NCBI GenBank assembly: GCA_000611775.1 | Contig: KK106982.1 | Location: forward strand, 1,906,643-1,970,642 | Direction of reading: 5' to 3' | Length of the DNA stretch: 64,000 nt | From: Umbilicaria muhlenbergii | Taxonomy: Eukaryota > Ascomycota > Lecanoromycetes > Umbilicariales > Umbilicariaceae | In this document: in pieces, positions 37,022 through 55,054 of the stretch | Position numbering within the stretch: the first letter of the stretch is position 1 | How the letters are laid out: each line of letters opens with the position of its first letter | Position numbers and translations under genes: made by a program | The notes under the pieces: generated by a model | What the model saw: only the letters and a program-made list of their open reading frames with translations | What the model was told of the DNA's origin: nothing | Databases searched by the model: none

Positions 37022-37495
37022 TTGCATGCTTGACTCGGTACGGTGGAGAGCTCTCTGCTTTCTGTTGTATCGTAAATTAGGGGGTGATTGTTGCATAGGG
37101 GGTTACTCGGGCCTGACTGCAGATGCAATTCCGCACACAAAGTATTTTAGCAATACAATCGCTATCACGGCTGCCGTGCCTGTACATTGCTCCCTCTCAA
37201 TCCCAATGCCAACGCCGCGCTGAATGTGAACAACATCCACTCGACTCTCCATACTGCGTATTTACAACTCCATCCCTCCTGTTCCGTTTCCTTCCCCGCC
37301 CAATATCTACACACTTTAATTTCCCCCTCCCCTCCCCTCCATCTCCTCCAATTTCCTCCATTCCCCTTCCCCTCCTCCCCCATCACCCTCTCCATGCACA
37401 CCACTACCCCCATCTCCCCAATGCCCTCCTCCCCTCCCCCACCCTTATCCCCCTTTTCCACTCCCCCTCACCCCCATCAGCCCCTCAATCACGCC
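37022..37495. other. intergenic pyrimidine-rich tract, convergent gene ends
   Basis: Between two convergent genes. From about 37260 to 37460 the + strand is almost only C and T. Apparent open frames here come from that bias; no gene is called. Confidence 0.55.
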
Positions 37496-38059
37496 TCAAC
37501 TCGCCCTCGTCTTCAACTGCACCCCATGCCACCCGCGAATCTCCTCCCCCAACACCCCATTCACAAGCCGATGCTGCCTAATCATGCTCATCCCCTGAAA
37601 CCGCGCCGACACGATCTCGATGGCGTACATGGAGCCGCAGCCGCCGGAGATATCCTGGACCTTTATCTCCCGTGGTTAGCCCAAGGGGGGGAAAGGGAAG
37701 GGCGAAAAGGGGGAAGAAGAACTGTATAGAGGCCGAGGGATAGATCAAAAAATCCGGCTCACCTCCAGTCTCTCGGGCGCCAACTCCCGTCTCAGTTTCT
37801 CGAAAATAGCCAACTCCTTCTCGTTCAGGTAATCTGGCGGTTCGAGAGCGTTTCCTTGCAGATCGACTGCCGGGGATGAGGCTGGGGTGCTGAGGAGTCG
37901 GTGTTGGTGTTGGTGGCTGCGGGGGGTGAGGGCTGGTGTTGAGAGGGCGAGGCGTGGTGGATGCGGGGAAAGCGCGAGGGGGCGGTGTGGTCTTGTGGGG
38001 AGGCATGGGGAGCGAATGAGGGAGAGGATGGCTCTGGAGGGCGCCATTGGTAGATTCAT
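37496..38059 (-). CDS. BOL3: mitochondrial BolA-like protein BOL3
   Basis: Two exons, 37763-38059 and 37496-37660, with a 102-bp phase-0 intron; 153 residues if the ATG at 38059 is used (an ATG at 38047 is four codons later). The N-terminal 60 residues are rich in R, S, P and L with no acidic residues, fitting a mitochondrial presequence. The BolA fold begins at ELAIFEKLRRELAPERLEVQ and shows the family motif SGGCGSMYAIEIVSARFQG, then the signature RQHRLVN and the terminal RGWHGVQLKT. The Cys and His in these motifs are those that BOLA3 proteins use with glutaredoxin-type partners. BOL3/Aim1 helps load [4Fe-4S] clusters on mitochondrial client proteins such as lipoate synthase. The splice join inside the ERLE-VQDISGG segment matches yeast Bol3. 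Confident. Confidence 0.93.
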
Positions 38060-38081
38060 CGATTGATTGATTGATTGATTG
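38060..38081. repeat. (GATT)n short tandem repeat in BOL3 leader
   Basis: About five copies of GATT immediately upstream of the BOL3 start codon, on the transcript as CAATCAATCAATC. It would lie in the 5' leader. Confidence 0.85.
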
Positions 38082-41000
38082 ACTGGAGGCGGGGTATGCT
38101 GGTGGGTGGGTGGGTGTATTGTGGTGAGGTTCAGTTCGGAGGGCAATAATGATATCGAGGGTTGGTTTACGAGTACGAATGAGATCATTTGCTGCGGGGT
38201 GCGGTAAGCGGAAATTATTAAGCGCCTAGACACCGGCAGCAGACGCCAGCAGCAGCCGCGAGGCGAGGCGAGTGATCGGCTGTTTTCCACTCCGTGAAAT
38301 TGTTCCGGGCGGAAGTAAATATTTTAAGGTTTGATACCTGGAAGTTGCCCGATTTGTGCCCGCTTGCACCCGAGTTCTACGAGTACTCCGGAGTATTTCA
38401 TAGTTGCCTCGCCAAACTTTTTCACACCCACTCACTTCCTCTGGACATGGATTCCAGATCCTGCATTTGCCCTTTGGTCTGTTAAGGTTCAGCTTTTGGG
38501 GTTGATTTTTTAGTCGACTTTTATTCCTTGATCGAGGCAGAGCTTGTGGCTGCTCTAGGCGCAGTAAGAGCTCATAGATTCCCATTAGATGCAGGCTTTT
38601 GGACCGTCTCAGCTCTCAAGCACCAATCGGGCAGTGCTGTCTCAGCCACAGGGTCTTGCCACTCTGGCCCTTACTCTGCAGCTGGATCTCCGCATTTCTG
38701 GCGAAAGAGGGACGGCTTGAATCGAAAATGTGATAAATTGGCGTTGCCACAGGCCCACAGTGGAGGGGAACAATGCTTCTAGTTTCCCCACGCCCTCTTC
38801 CAAATCAAACAGAGAGATCATTGTTTCCCCGCAAAAGCTCCCGTTGGCGCCTACCTCTCCGACTTGGCGGCTCGCTCACATAACCTACATGCATATACAT
38901 CCCTGCTGATATCTGACTCTACACTATCCCGCCGCCTCCGTAATAAGCAGCAGAACCCCTCGTCTGCAACGCCTCGTGGGGCATCCGCGGCCGCAATGGA
39001 TGCAATGGGCCATTGCTGCATCCATTGCTCAGCATGGTGGTTCCAACTGGGGTTCGGGACATGGCTTAGGGAGCATGATTGCATAGCTGCATGGTTGGGA
39101 TAGAAAGCCACGAGAAGTTGGCGGTCAGTGGATGGTGCCCTCAAGAGGGAAAACCTGACAGAACGAGTGATATTTGGAACAATCTCGCCATGCAGGAGAC
39201 GATCGAGCAAGGAGAAGAGTGGGACCAATGCCAAAGTGATTGATAGATTCAAATGCGCGTGACCGAGGTTTCCCTTTGTGGCGTACAAGCTCAATGAGCA
39301 AAAACGATGGAAATGAGGATTAGAAACGCCCGTACGAGTTATGATAAAGCCCATCCCATTAGCACATCAGTATGACTAATGAAAACGTCCAAGAATGGCT
39401 CTTAATCGTTCTACTTAAATTGTCACGCAGAAACAAGTAACCCGACAAGGGTGTGACTTAGGGTTAGGGTAGAAGGGCAAGGGAAGCGAACCCAAAATGC
39501 AAGTCGTAAGATATTTGTCTGCTGCGCAATAGATGCGTCCATGAAGCAATTTAGATCTGTGCCGTGACTCTTACATGTGTGGATTGCATCCGGATGAATG
39601 CGGCGGCGAATAAGATGGCTTGTCCACATACAAGGGCCTTAACACGTCGCGTTCATGGTTGATTCCTCCTATTTACTGCTTCGTTGTGCCATAATCTCAA
39701 CCCGGAACGCTCGGATCATCCATCTTTATTTTAAGCGGCTGCGTTGGCGTGTACAATGGCGTGCAGGAGGGGAGGTCAGGGATAGGCCTGTACCTTAAAC
39801 CTGCAGGTGGCTTGAAGATCGCTTGGTGGGGCCTGTTTTGTGCGAGTGGGGCCGTTTCTGTTGGGAGTTTTTACGACGCTTTTACTCGTAAGCATCACAT
39901 ATCATCAGCGCGCGTAGGTTACCTTAGAGATGGGTTATCGAATCGCACTGATCCTGGTACTAGTGTGTTGATCGACAGCAATGATATTCAGGGCCCAATG
40001 CCGGAGAAGCAAGTGGACAATGGCACTGGGGTACAATACGTAAGCCGCAAGCTAGGTAGTATAAGGCAAGACCGTAAGAGCACGGAACATTATCGAAGGG
40101 CGGATCTGCAGATTGCGGAGAAAAACACTGCTTGAAATGAATTACATGTGAACGAAGGGAAAGTGTGGAGGCAAGAAAGCTCAGCAGTCTGTCGATCCCT
40201 CCACACCCTTCAAAGTCCAGCGCCTTTGAAATTGATCATTACCTATGCCGAGCCTGGAGATTCATAGTCTGAAACGCTGTGTGATTGGTAGGATCACTTC
40301 CTTATCGAAAGGTCATCCGAGGATCGCCACGATGGACCACCATAGCACTCATGCTCACGTTGTGCGGCGTGGATCCAGCTCCATGGAATTCACCCAACTC
40401 TCACGTCACAGTGAGGTCGATGTGCTCCTTAGGCCGCAACCCCAGACTTTGTGTGACTGCGCTGCATCGTGCATCTGATGCAGCGGACCGTCAGGTGTGT
40501 GGTCGGAACTAGGTTCCATCAAAAGCCGTTTTAGAATATCCATTGGCCCTGCACCGCACAAGGCGCCTCGCAAGGAGGGGAGCTGGAATGGTCACCTCTT
40601 TGGTGGCAAAGAGTCTTATCTAGTGCCGCTAGCTTGCGGGCAGCCTTGAGCTCGAATCCTTGGCCGAAATGCAGTGATACTGTGGGGTAAAGCCATAGGC
40701 GTGGAGAATCACATCCTTGCTCCGTGCTGCCAAGCGGTCCTTGCGCAGAGTAACCTCCACGCGTAAGTAAAAGGAGGTTTCCGAGAGCAATTCGCAGTTC
40801 ATGTTTGTCCCACGTAAATACCTTACTTGTTGTAGGAGCCTGACCGCGTATTGGCTGAGGCTCGGAGGGGCGAAATACACGTCAGAGGGCCCATCACGAA
40901 AGGTTTCAGCAGACCTTGAAGGGATGAAGTTTTACACCGTCCTATCGCCCCGATGCCTTGAGACACACAAAGCTTGACAAGCTGATGGCTTAGAACCTAG

Positions 41001-44000
41001 AGCTTTGAAGGCCCCCGAAAGACCACCAGAGGCGACCACTGATATATCGCCATCATCTATGGAATAGCGAAGTACGACTGTGCATTAATTGGTGTGGACG
41101 TCGTTCCACGCTGAAACTGCATTATTCTTTGGTTGAGACACCCGCGCAGCTTGTAAGATGTAGTCCATGGGGGACTGCATCGCTGACGTTCGAGGTAGAC
41201 GTTCTTGTAGCAGGAATGGCAGTGAGGTTGTGATTGTGAAGTGCATCACATGCAAAATCAAACAGAAGCACCAACCGTGAAATTTAGGCTTTTGAGTCCG
41301 TCTCAGCCAGGATCAGCGGAGACGTTTTAAGGTTGTCAAGCCCGTCGCTACCACACTGCTACACGGACTCGTCCAATCCCAGTCGTGCGACACCGGCATG
41401 CTTAAGGTAAGTACATGTAAGGTAAGGTACTCGTAGGCCGCAGAATGAACTGCCTCCCGATGAACGGCCGCCTGCAATCCAGGAAGATCGGACAGGCCAT
41501 GCCAGTGGTCAGATAGCGTACCGTACTCGTAGCAACTTAAAACACCAAGACTCCCCCCACAGCCGCAAGTCACAGAAGTTCTCCGCTGAATAAAGTACGT
41601 TGGAGTATGAGTGCTGGTGAACTACAACTAGTTGTAAGGTCGCTCAGGCATTGAAGCCTGCATGGTTCTGAGTGCTGATGGTCTGATCGCACTGTAACAT
41701 TGTGACCTCACCTGTCGACCGTGAAGGATAATGGACTGTACTCCACCTCGTGAGGGACTCTGCTCGGAGGAGTTCCAGGCTCGGTGTTCTGGAGGCGCAG
41801 CCTGAACTTCGGTGAGCGAACAGCGTGCTTCGACCAGAGTAGTGGGAATTCCTTGGGGTCCAAGCAGGCTTTTCCAAGCTGTCAGCTTAACCGAAGCCGA
41901 TGCCGACCGCACATGGTTAGCATGCCAAGACTCTTCAGACTCGAGCGACGAAACATCCACGCCCCCGCGGCGCAACGCCGTTTAACTGGCTGTGCCGGCA
42001 AGTCTTGATATCCTCACCGCCAGAGCGGGCCATGAAGAGCTTGACCCGTCCCCGTTCCATCAAACCTCAAAGCCGGCTCCATCGCCTCCGCGGTCACTTG
42101 ACATGGGACGAACGTGGTCACGATGCTGCTCACGGGCTCACGGTGGCGGCCTCCTGGCCCTAGATCCCCAGGAAATGAAACACCAGGCGTTGTGCCTTGT
42201 ATGCCGGTTCTGCTACATTGGAAGCGCCTGGGATATATCTTCGTGGGAATCCCCATTGTTTCTCGAGTCGCCGCACGCCGCAGTTCCCTCGAGCATCCTG
42301 AACTTGTATTATGCGACTCGTCCATCTGAGTGGTGAAACCAGCATCACGCAACGTGCGAAGAGACAAGCAGATAACGATGCAGCCCTGGGCCAGCAGGCA
42401 AATGCCTTATCATCCAGGGGGACTCCCTCCGTGCAGTCATGTAATCAAGGGACGTGATCCGAGTACCGTAGCGGGACGGTGCGCAAACGCGGATGCGAAT
42501 GCAAATGCGAATGCGAACGTCGGAAGGGCTGAGGAGGCCCTATGGAAGTTCTCCCACTCCTCACGACCTCAACGCCCGGCAATCGGCGTTGCTGCTGCAG
42601 ACGCGACAATTGGCCGGGAGACGTGATTACAGAACCCGATGTAGATAGCAGTCAACCGGCTTACCCTGATGATAAACGGCCAAGATGCCGGACAATGCTG
42701 GAAATTGATAATCCTTTCTCATCTTACGAAATACATTCTGCGTCCTGAGTGATTACCGTGGCCGTGGGACTGCGACTCGCTGCACGTTCAGCACCCTTCT
42801 GCAGTAAGCGCCTCTATTCACAATTTCCTCTAGATCTGTTGGGAACGTGGGAGGGCCAACCTTGAAAATTGCATCCGCGTTAGGATGATTCTTGCCGCAC
42901 CGCTGGATAAAAGTCTTAAAAGTCTTGAAAGTCTTGACGCCAACCAGGACTAAGGCACTAGGAGCAAGAGAGTACGAAACTAGGCCGCATCCCTGTCTGT
43001 TGGTGTGCACGCTTTTGCAAGATCCGAAGCATCCTACCGTGCCCACTCATCCCACTCCAGCGTCAACAAGCTGTTCGTCGATTAGTCGTGGATGAGAGTG
43101 ATTCGTCGACGATTCGTGGTCGACTACTTGACTCGTTTCTCCTTCCCTGGCTAGGTCCCTACCGTCTTACCTTTGACGCTACCGCACCCGTGCTTTCCTT
43201 TAGGGCCGCCTGTCTCCGCCATGTTTTCCCCGTAGTCTGCTCCAGGCTCGCCTTCTCTTTTCTTCTACAAAGGTACTACCGCCCTCCTCTCCTCCTCCAC
43301 CACCATTCGACCTCGACCTCTACCTCTCTCCCTGTCATTCTACGGCAATAGAGTGCAATACACATCACCTGAAGGAAGGGAATCGTTGCCATTCCTCTTT
43401 CCTTCTTTACGTTAGCGAACATCGTCAGAGTATCGCGAAGGTAGGATAGTGGCGGCAAGAAGGTTCGAGGAAGAGAAGTCAAAATTGGCTTTGTCCTGCT
43501 TTTTGCACCCCACTGGAGACACGGACAAGCTAAAGCCCTCCCTCCTCCACCGACACTCGATCTCACGGTTCTGACGCTGCTTCATTGTGCTCTCGCACGG
43601 AACTCCTGTGGCATTGCTCGCCGCTGTGCTTCGAATTCCCTACTTCCTCTCCTCTATCGGCATTCTTTGGGCGGTCTTCTCCATCCACAGCGCCCCACTT
43701 GATCCTCACTGTAAGTTCCACTCCTACTCCGCCCTTGACATCATTCACAACGCGAAAGGTCGCGGTCATAGCACCTGACAGCCATCGGCCATCGGCCATC
43801 AGTCAGCAGCCATCAAGTACTCATTATCCGTCCTTTCGCAACGTGTGAATGCACAGCTAACCTGAGCGTCATCTTTGGCAGTGCATTCTCCTTCCAGATC
43901 TCCTGGGAACCCCGCGGACACCCATGAACGTGACGATTTCATGAGCTGGCGAGAACATTGCTATCGCTTTGACCAACACATTCATTCCCCATAAGCAACC

Positions 44001-44026
44001 TCCACCTCTTCACGTCAACCGTACGG
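38082..44026. other. long gene-poor region
   Basis: Almost 6 kb in which I find no supported gene on either strand. Open frames reach at most about 165 codons, overlap, and lack recognisable motifs. GC content looks like that of the rest, so this is not an AT-rich relic block. It has a short hexamer repeat of GCGAAT type at 42485-42519, a triple AAAGTCTT near 42909-42937, and pyrimidine-rich DNA at about 43240-43340 ahead of the next gene. Non-coding RNA genes or genes with many short exons could be missed. Confidence 0.5.
42485..42519. repeat. degenerate GCGAAT/GCAAAT hexamer repeat
   Basis: Five to six imperfect copies of a GCGAAT-like hexamer in tandem, outside any gene. Confidence 0.75.
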
Positions 44027-46443
44027 ATGCCGTACACTCCACCGACGCAGCAATCACCGGTTGCTTCTGGACCAAACTCTCCAGTGCTCAGCCGCAAAAA
44101 CTCGTATTCTCAGAGCCAGCAGGTGGGGAGCTCGACCGTCGGCCCTAAATCGAGACCCAATCTACCGCGTTCTCATTCCTCCACGTCATATCTATCCAAG
44201 CATCGTCGCAGTCCATCTGCCCCGCAATCTCCCTCGTTTGCTTTTTCACCTTCGACTCCCGATGCTACGCCTGACAATGTAGAAGCAGGCGAGCAGACAG
44301 CAGGTGGTACTCTTCGCCAATCACCTTCTCCCGTGAACGGAACATTGATAGCTACAGGCTCCATCATTTCTCCTCCAGATTCTTCTCCGAGTTCTAGCGA
44401 TGACGAACGGAACACCAGGCAAGCGAAAGGCAGAGGTCGGGAACTGGAGAACTTGGCTGAACTACAGGCTGCCATACGGATCATTGAGCAGCATCGTGAA
44501 AGCTCGCCGAATCGAATAACCGATGAGACAAGGAAAGCGAGAATGGCGTTGGATCTGGTTGTTCCGCATCTGGCCGCCTCGGCAAAGCAGGACGGTCCGA
44601 GTGCGGAAGGCTCGCCTCGACCGCCATTGTCCAAAGAAGCTCGCAAAACATCGCATTCAAGGTCAGCCACCGATTCCACGTCAGCCATTGACATGCCTCG
44701 CCCGAATTTGGACTCTCCAGGCCGCAGCACTTCCGACAGCGACACCGAAGACGACGGGGAGGATGAGAAGCGGAGAAAGCCAATGATGGTCCGCAAGAAG
44801 TCTGGAGAGTTGGTGAGACCGGCGCTACGACCATCGTCCGCCAAAAGGAGACCTTCCAGTATGCCCGGCACTCCGACGTACTCCAAGGCTGTCCATTTCG
44901 ACCAACATCTTGAGCACGTCCGTCACTTCCTCCAAGTGGATCGTCCTGTCGCCGTCAGCGCCGGCTCATCGCCTGTTGAGTCTTACGAAGGTGACATCGA
45001 ATTCCCCTTTGGCAGTGATGATTCTGGTAGCCCACGCTCACCGCCTTTCGAATGGGAGATTCGTCTCACGAACTTCCCTCGTGACTCAGCTGAAAGGATG
45101 TTCATGCCAGTCAGAGTAGAGAAAGTTTTCTTGTCCTCGGACAACAGGAACCTCGTTGGTGCCATCGCGGTCGCCAATATCGCCTTCCACAAGTTGGTTG
45201 TCGCCCGGTTCACTCTTGACTACTGGAAGACTACTTCTGAAGTGGTTGCCGAATACAACAATGATGTTCGACGCAAGCAGACGACCGATGGATATGATCG
45301 GTTCAACTTCACCATTAAGCTTGCCGATCTAGCGAATCTCGAGAACAAGACGATGTTCTTCTGCGTCCGATACAATGTCAACGGACAAGAATTTTGGGAC
45401 AACAACGATTCAATCAACTTCCAGGTTGATTTTACAAAGAAGGCCAAACCGCAAAATGGCAAGTCTGGTATGCAAGGGGCCGGCGCACGTCCGCTCAATG
45501 CATTGCCGCGCAGTAATCCCAACTCCCCAACCAGGAAACCACAAAGGCAAACCTCATTCGATGACTTTGCTGATGGCTTTGAATCGCGTTACGATTTCGG
45601 TTCCTTCGCCCAACCAGCTACCAAGGTCATCGGGGAATCTCCAATTCGATTCAGAAATCCGAAAACTTCCAACAACTCGATCGCCGATGCACAGCTACGC
45701 CGTGGCAATACAGCTGGTCAAGCCTTTGGCAACCGTTATGACTTTGGAGCGTCTTTGTCGGCCGCTATCCAGGCCGCCAGCTCTGCGCTTGGTGACCGTA
45801 GTGGCCCCCAATCTAGGGACGAGGTCAAACCCACACCAGCAAAGCAGCTATCGTTCGCCCAAAAGCCATTCGTTGAGTCTGCAAAAAATGGTTCGACTCG
45901 CTCGGATTCAACCAAGGACGTTGCTGCTCCTACCGTCAAACCGACAACGAAGCCAGCTGCACTCACATCGGAAAAGCCCTCTCTACAGTCCCCGTCGTAT
46001 CACGAACTTCTGGACAAATACTGCTTTGTACGTTCTCGGGTAAGCAAGGATGGAGAGGGGCCTGGGGTTTGCTAACTTGCTCTCAGTTTGGTTCTGCTAA
46101 GGCCGGTTCTCAGGGGACTGAGAAGACTAGTCCTCAGGTTACAAAGCCAGCTCGCAGTCAAGTTGATGGTGCAATGGATGATGACGCTAGCTACGAGCAG
46201 AACTGCTCATCTGGGACCGTGACTCCTTCTCCTCCTCTTGAACGTTCGCCGACACCCGAAGTGAGACATACGCCTTTGAATGCAAATTCTACTCCCCGCA
46301 TATCACGGTCTCCTTCACCAGCGACTGGGCACAAAATGGGAGAAAGAGCAGATACACCGATGTCTTTTAATAATTATGCCTATCCGACCATGCAAACCGG
46401 GTTCTTCCCTGGATCTCATGCACCGACAGCGATAAGGAGCTAG
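44027..46443 (+). CDS. GAC1: GAC1/PIG-type protein phosphatase 1 regulatory subunit (CBM21)
   Basis: Two exons, 44027-46027 and 46087-46443, with a 59-bp phase-0 intron; 785 residues. The intron join restores LDKYCFFGSAK, a conserved block of fungal homologues. Residues 287-291 are KAVHF, the RVxF-type docking site for the protein phosphatase 1 catalytic subunit. A CBM21 domain covers about 340-468 (FEWEIRLTNFP, VRVEKVFLSSDNRNLVGAIAVANIAFHK in pieces, YNVNGQEFWDNNDSINFQV). The rest is Ser/Pro-rich and probably disordered. Such subunits bring PP1 to glycogen and activate glycogen synthase; that role is from the family. The start sits 16 codons before the Ser-rich KNSYSQSQQ stretch and is the first in-frame ATG. 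Confidence 0.93.
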
Positions 46444-47519
46444 TTGGTTGTCCAGTACTGGGAATGGACCGAACGAGAAACACATGTTGCGACTATGATG
46501 CGACGCAGTTATCCCTGAAAACCATACGATGGACACGTTGGCGGGCCATTGACGGCTTTCTGAGAAACCTGGCGGTGTGCTGAATACAAGATTTCGATAA
46601 CGATGCGCCGCGAAGTCCAGCGCCTAGAAGAGACTGCGGTAGCCGTATGATACTGTTCCGGGCGGTACGAAGTGTTTTTGCTGTACTTTAAGCGTTTCCA
46701 TTCTGCGGCACTTGTCGGCGTCCGGGGGGCTTCTGTGGGCTTGTTAATAGACTTTTGTTTAATTGCACTGCTTGCTTGCTACTCTCTCTTCTCCTTCGTT
46801 TTTAGCGTGCATAGGGACTGGCTTTGTCCCAGGAATAGCTATTTTTTCCGGTTCCAGTATGGGGGAAAAGTTGCTTGGGGCGGTACAAAGAAATCCAACA
46901 GATTGCGGTTGCTCTTTGAAGGAGCGGGCATGTCGGGGCGGTGGGCTGTTTTACCGTACAGATCGTACAGCATGGGCGGGCGAGGGATCGGTTTACTTAC
47001 GTACGAGCGACTGGTCTTGTTGATGGATGGACAGAAATTCTGAGAAGGCGGGAGAGTTGGAGTGGAAGGAATGAAGGAGATTGGAACTACAAACACAAAG
47101 GGAGACCTAGAAACCTTCGAAACCGCACATATCTGTTGCAAGTGCACAGTGACAGTGCGACGGTGAACTTTTCAGTGATGAAATTTTCGCAGCGCCGGCT
47201 CAAAGCATAGAAGATCGATGAAGCTATGAAGTGGATCCACCGCAGCGGCCGGATCAAATCTCCAGCCAGTCGCACAAACGCCGATGACATCCCGTGGTCG
47301 CGCCATACATATCCTACATTCGCAGATTCCCTCCTGCCTCCGCTAGCGATACATACCTGACCCCAACTCCCGCAACCGCACAGCAAAACCTTTCAACCCC
47401 CCTAACGAAACCTCCCCTTTCCCTCCACCTTAGAAGCACCATCACCTGCACTTCACCTCCCCCCCTACCTCCCTCTCAAACCCCCAACTCCCCCCTTTTC
47501 CTTCCTCCCACCCTCAACA
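46444..47519. other. intergenic, convergent gene ends
   Basis: 1.1 kb between GAC1 (+) and SMC3 (-). The right 180 bp are nearly pure C and T on the + strand, as before BOL3. No gene seen. Confidence 0.5.
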
Positions 47520-51439
<3,920 letters not shown>

Positions 51440-52157
51440 CGCTGCGGTTAGTCGCAGGGCGGGATTATTAGGTGTGTTACGGAGTTGAAGTAGACAAGTG
51501 ATTCAGCGACGGTCTCGGTTCATCTTCGCTGAAGATGATTGCTCCAGTGGACTCTGTCGTGATCGAGCGTTGTCTGGCAGTGGGCGCGAGTTGAAGAAGA
51601 CGCGCATCGGTTCGCGACATAACCGTAAGTTAATCGATTACTCGGCTCCTTTCGGCTTAGCCTTGATCACGAGCGGGACCTTAGGCGTGGGCACGAAATA
51701 AGTGGCAGTGTCCAGCTGGGGACATTCTTAATGATGCAACAACGAAGACTAGATGAGTAAATTCTATGAAGTAGATAAAATAGAGACCTTTGAATTCTGC
51801 TCTTTGTAAAGTTCTTTTCCATTTTGATTATGGACTACCTACCTCGAGGCGACCTCCACCGAATGACTGTCACTTGCATCGTATCCCGTATTGGCTATGA
51901 GCCTATGAGATTACTCGTTCAGAAAATCGCATAACATCCAACAAAGTGGACCCCGAATGGAGATCCTCAAATGTATACTTACACTGAATAACACGTTTTC
52001 CGTCTTCACCTAGCCAGTTGAAACAGGAAGGCATGTGATTTAGGATGGTCTAGCCTTTGATCTCATCTTAGAATCTATATTCAATGAATAGACAAGCTAA
52101 TAATACCGACCTACTTGTCATTCCAGTCGTCTCGGACTACTCAACTATACCCACATT
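51440..52157. other. intergenic
   Basis: 718 bp between the SMC3 start and the GMC oxidoreductase stop, both minus strand. It should contain the SMC3 promoter. No gene or distinct motif recognised. Confidence 0.5.
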
Positions 52158-54427
<2,270 letters not shown>

Positions 54428-54881
54428 GCTTCCGTTCAATTACGGTATTCAGAGAGATGTAGACATCGCCAAAAGTCGGAAAGTAGCAAAAATATGAGGA
54501 TAGGATAGATGTACGGAGGTAAGCAGATAACAGATAGGGAGGTAAGCAGAGGACACATCCGGAAGTAAGCAGATAACATATATGGAGGTCAGCAGAGGAC
54601 ACATTCAAAACGACACCAAGTGCGATGTATTAGATTCACGACCTTTTCCCCGCCATGCTTTGTGATCGGAGATGCTCAGGGACACCATTTTCAGCTGCGG
54701 GGTATTCCCCACAGCCAGTTGACTTTCTATACACCACCCATAATAGAAAATACTGTAGAATTCATGTTTCTCACCGCCACCATCAAGCCTGCTTTCACAC
54801 TTGATGAAACTGTTAAGCCGTAAGCTGAACTCGTGTGTGTGAAAAGGATTGATTTCTCTAGAAGCTCCTAGGAGCCACCTA
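54428..54881. other. intergenic
   Basis: Upstream region of the GMC gene up to the transposon. At about 54500-54610 a GGAGGTAAGCAGATAACA-like unit recurs four times with roughly 30-bp spacing, a small imperfect tandem repeat. No gene. Confidence 0.5.
54500..54606. repeat. four imperfect copies of a 25-33 bp unit (GGAGGTAAGCAGATAACA type)
   Basis: Units near 54515, 54539, 54551 and 54585 share GGAGGTAAGCAG or GGAAGTAAGCAG/GGAGGTCAGCAG followed by ATAACA or AGGACACAT. They lie about 90-150 bp upstream of the GMC start codon and could be regulatory or a simple replication-slippage product. Confidence 0.65.
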
Positions 54882-54908
54882 ATCGTGCCCCGCCTACTAA
54901 TAATCGTT

Positions 54909-54991
54909 ATCGTGCCCCGCCTACTAATAATCGTTCGCTTATTAGTGCTAGCCGGCTCAAAGACGCTGCCGGCTCAAAGACGCAATTCTAG
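54909..54991. repeat. left terminal inverted repeat of the pogo-type element
   Basis: 83 bp matching the reverse complement of 56746-56828 with one mismatch (CGCTT here against CACTT). Two direct subrepeats CCGGCTCAAAGACGC lie at its inner side and may be transposase binding sites. Confidence 0.93.
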
Positions 54992-55054
54992 AACTTTTTA
55001 TTTGAAAACCCTACAGTACAGCCACATAATTACCTGCTACCTTAATCGTGCTTC

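Noticed and set aside
37187-37729. Pro/Ser/His-rich plus-strand frame of 180 codons
   Set aside because: Arises from the pyrimidine-rich tract and overlaps BOL3 exon 2 on the other strand, which is clearly real.
39461-39472. GGGTTAGGGT, telomere-like
   Set aside because: Only one and a half units of the telomere repeat, in the middle of normal DNA; chance match or not informative.
39749-40135. 128-codon plus-strand frame
   Set aside because: One hydrophobic stretch but no signal of conservation, no intron support, and no recognisable motif.
42908-42937. Triple AAAGTCTT repeat
   Set aside because: Very short and imperfect; too little to call a functional site.
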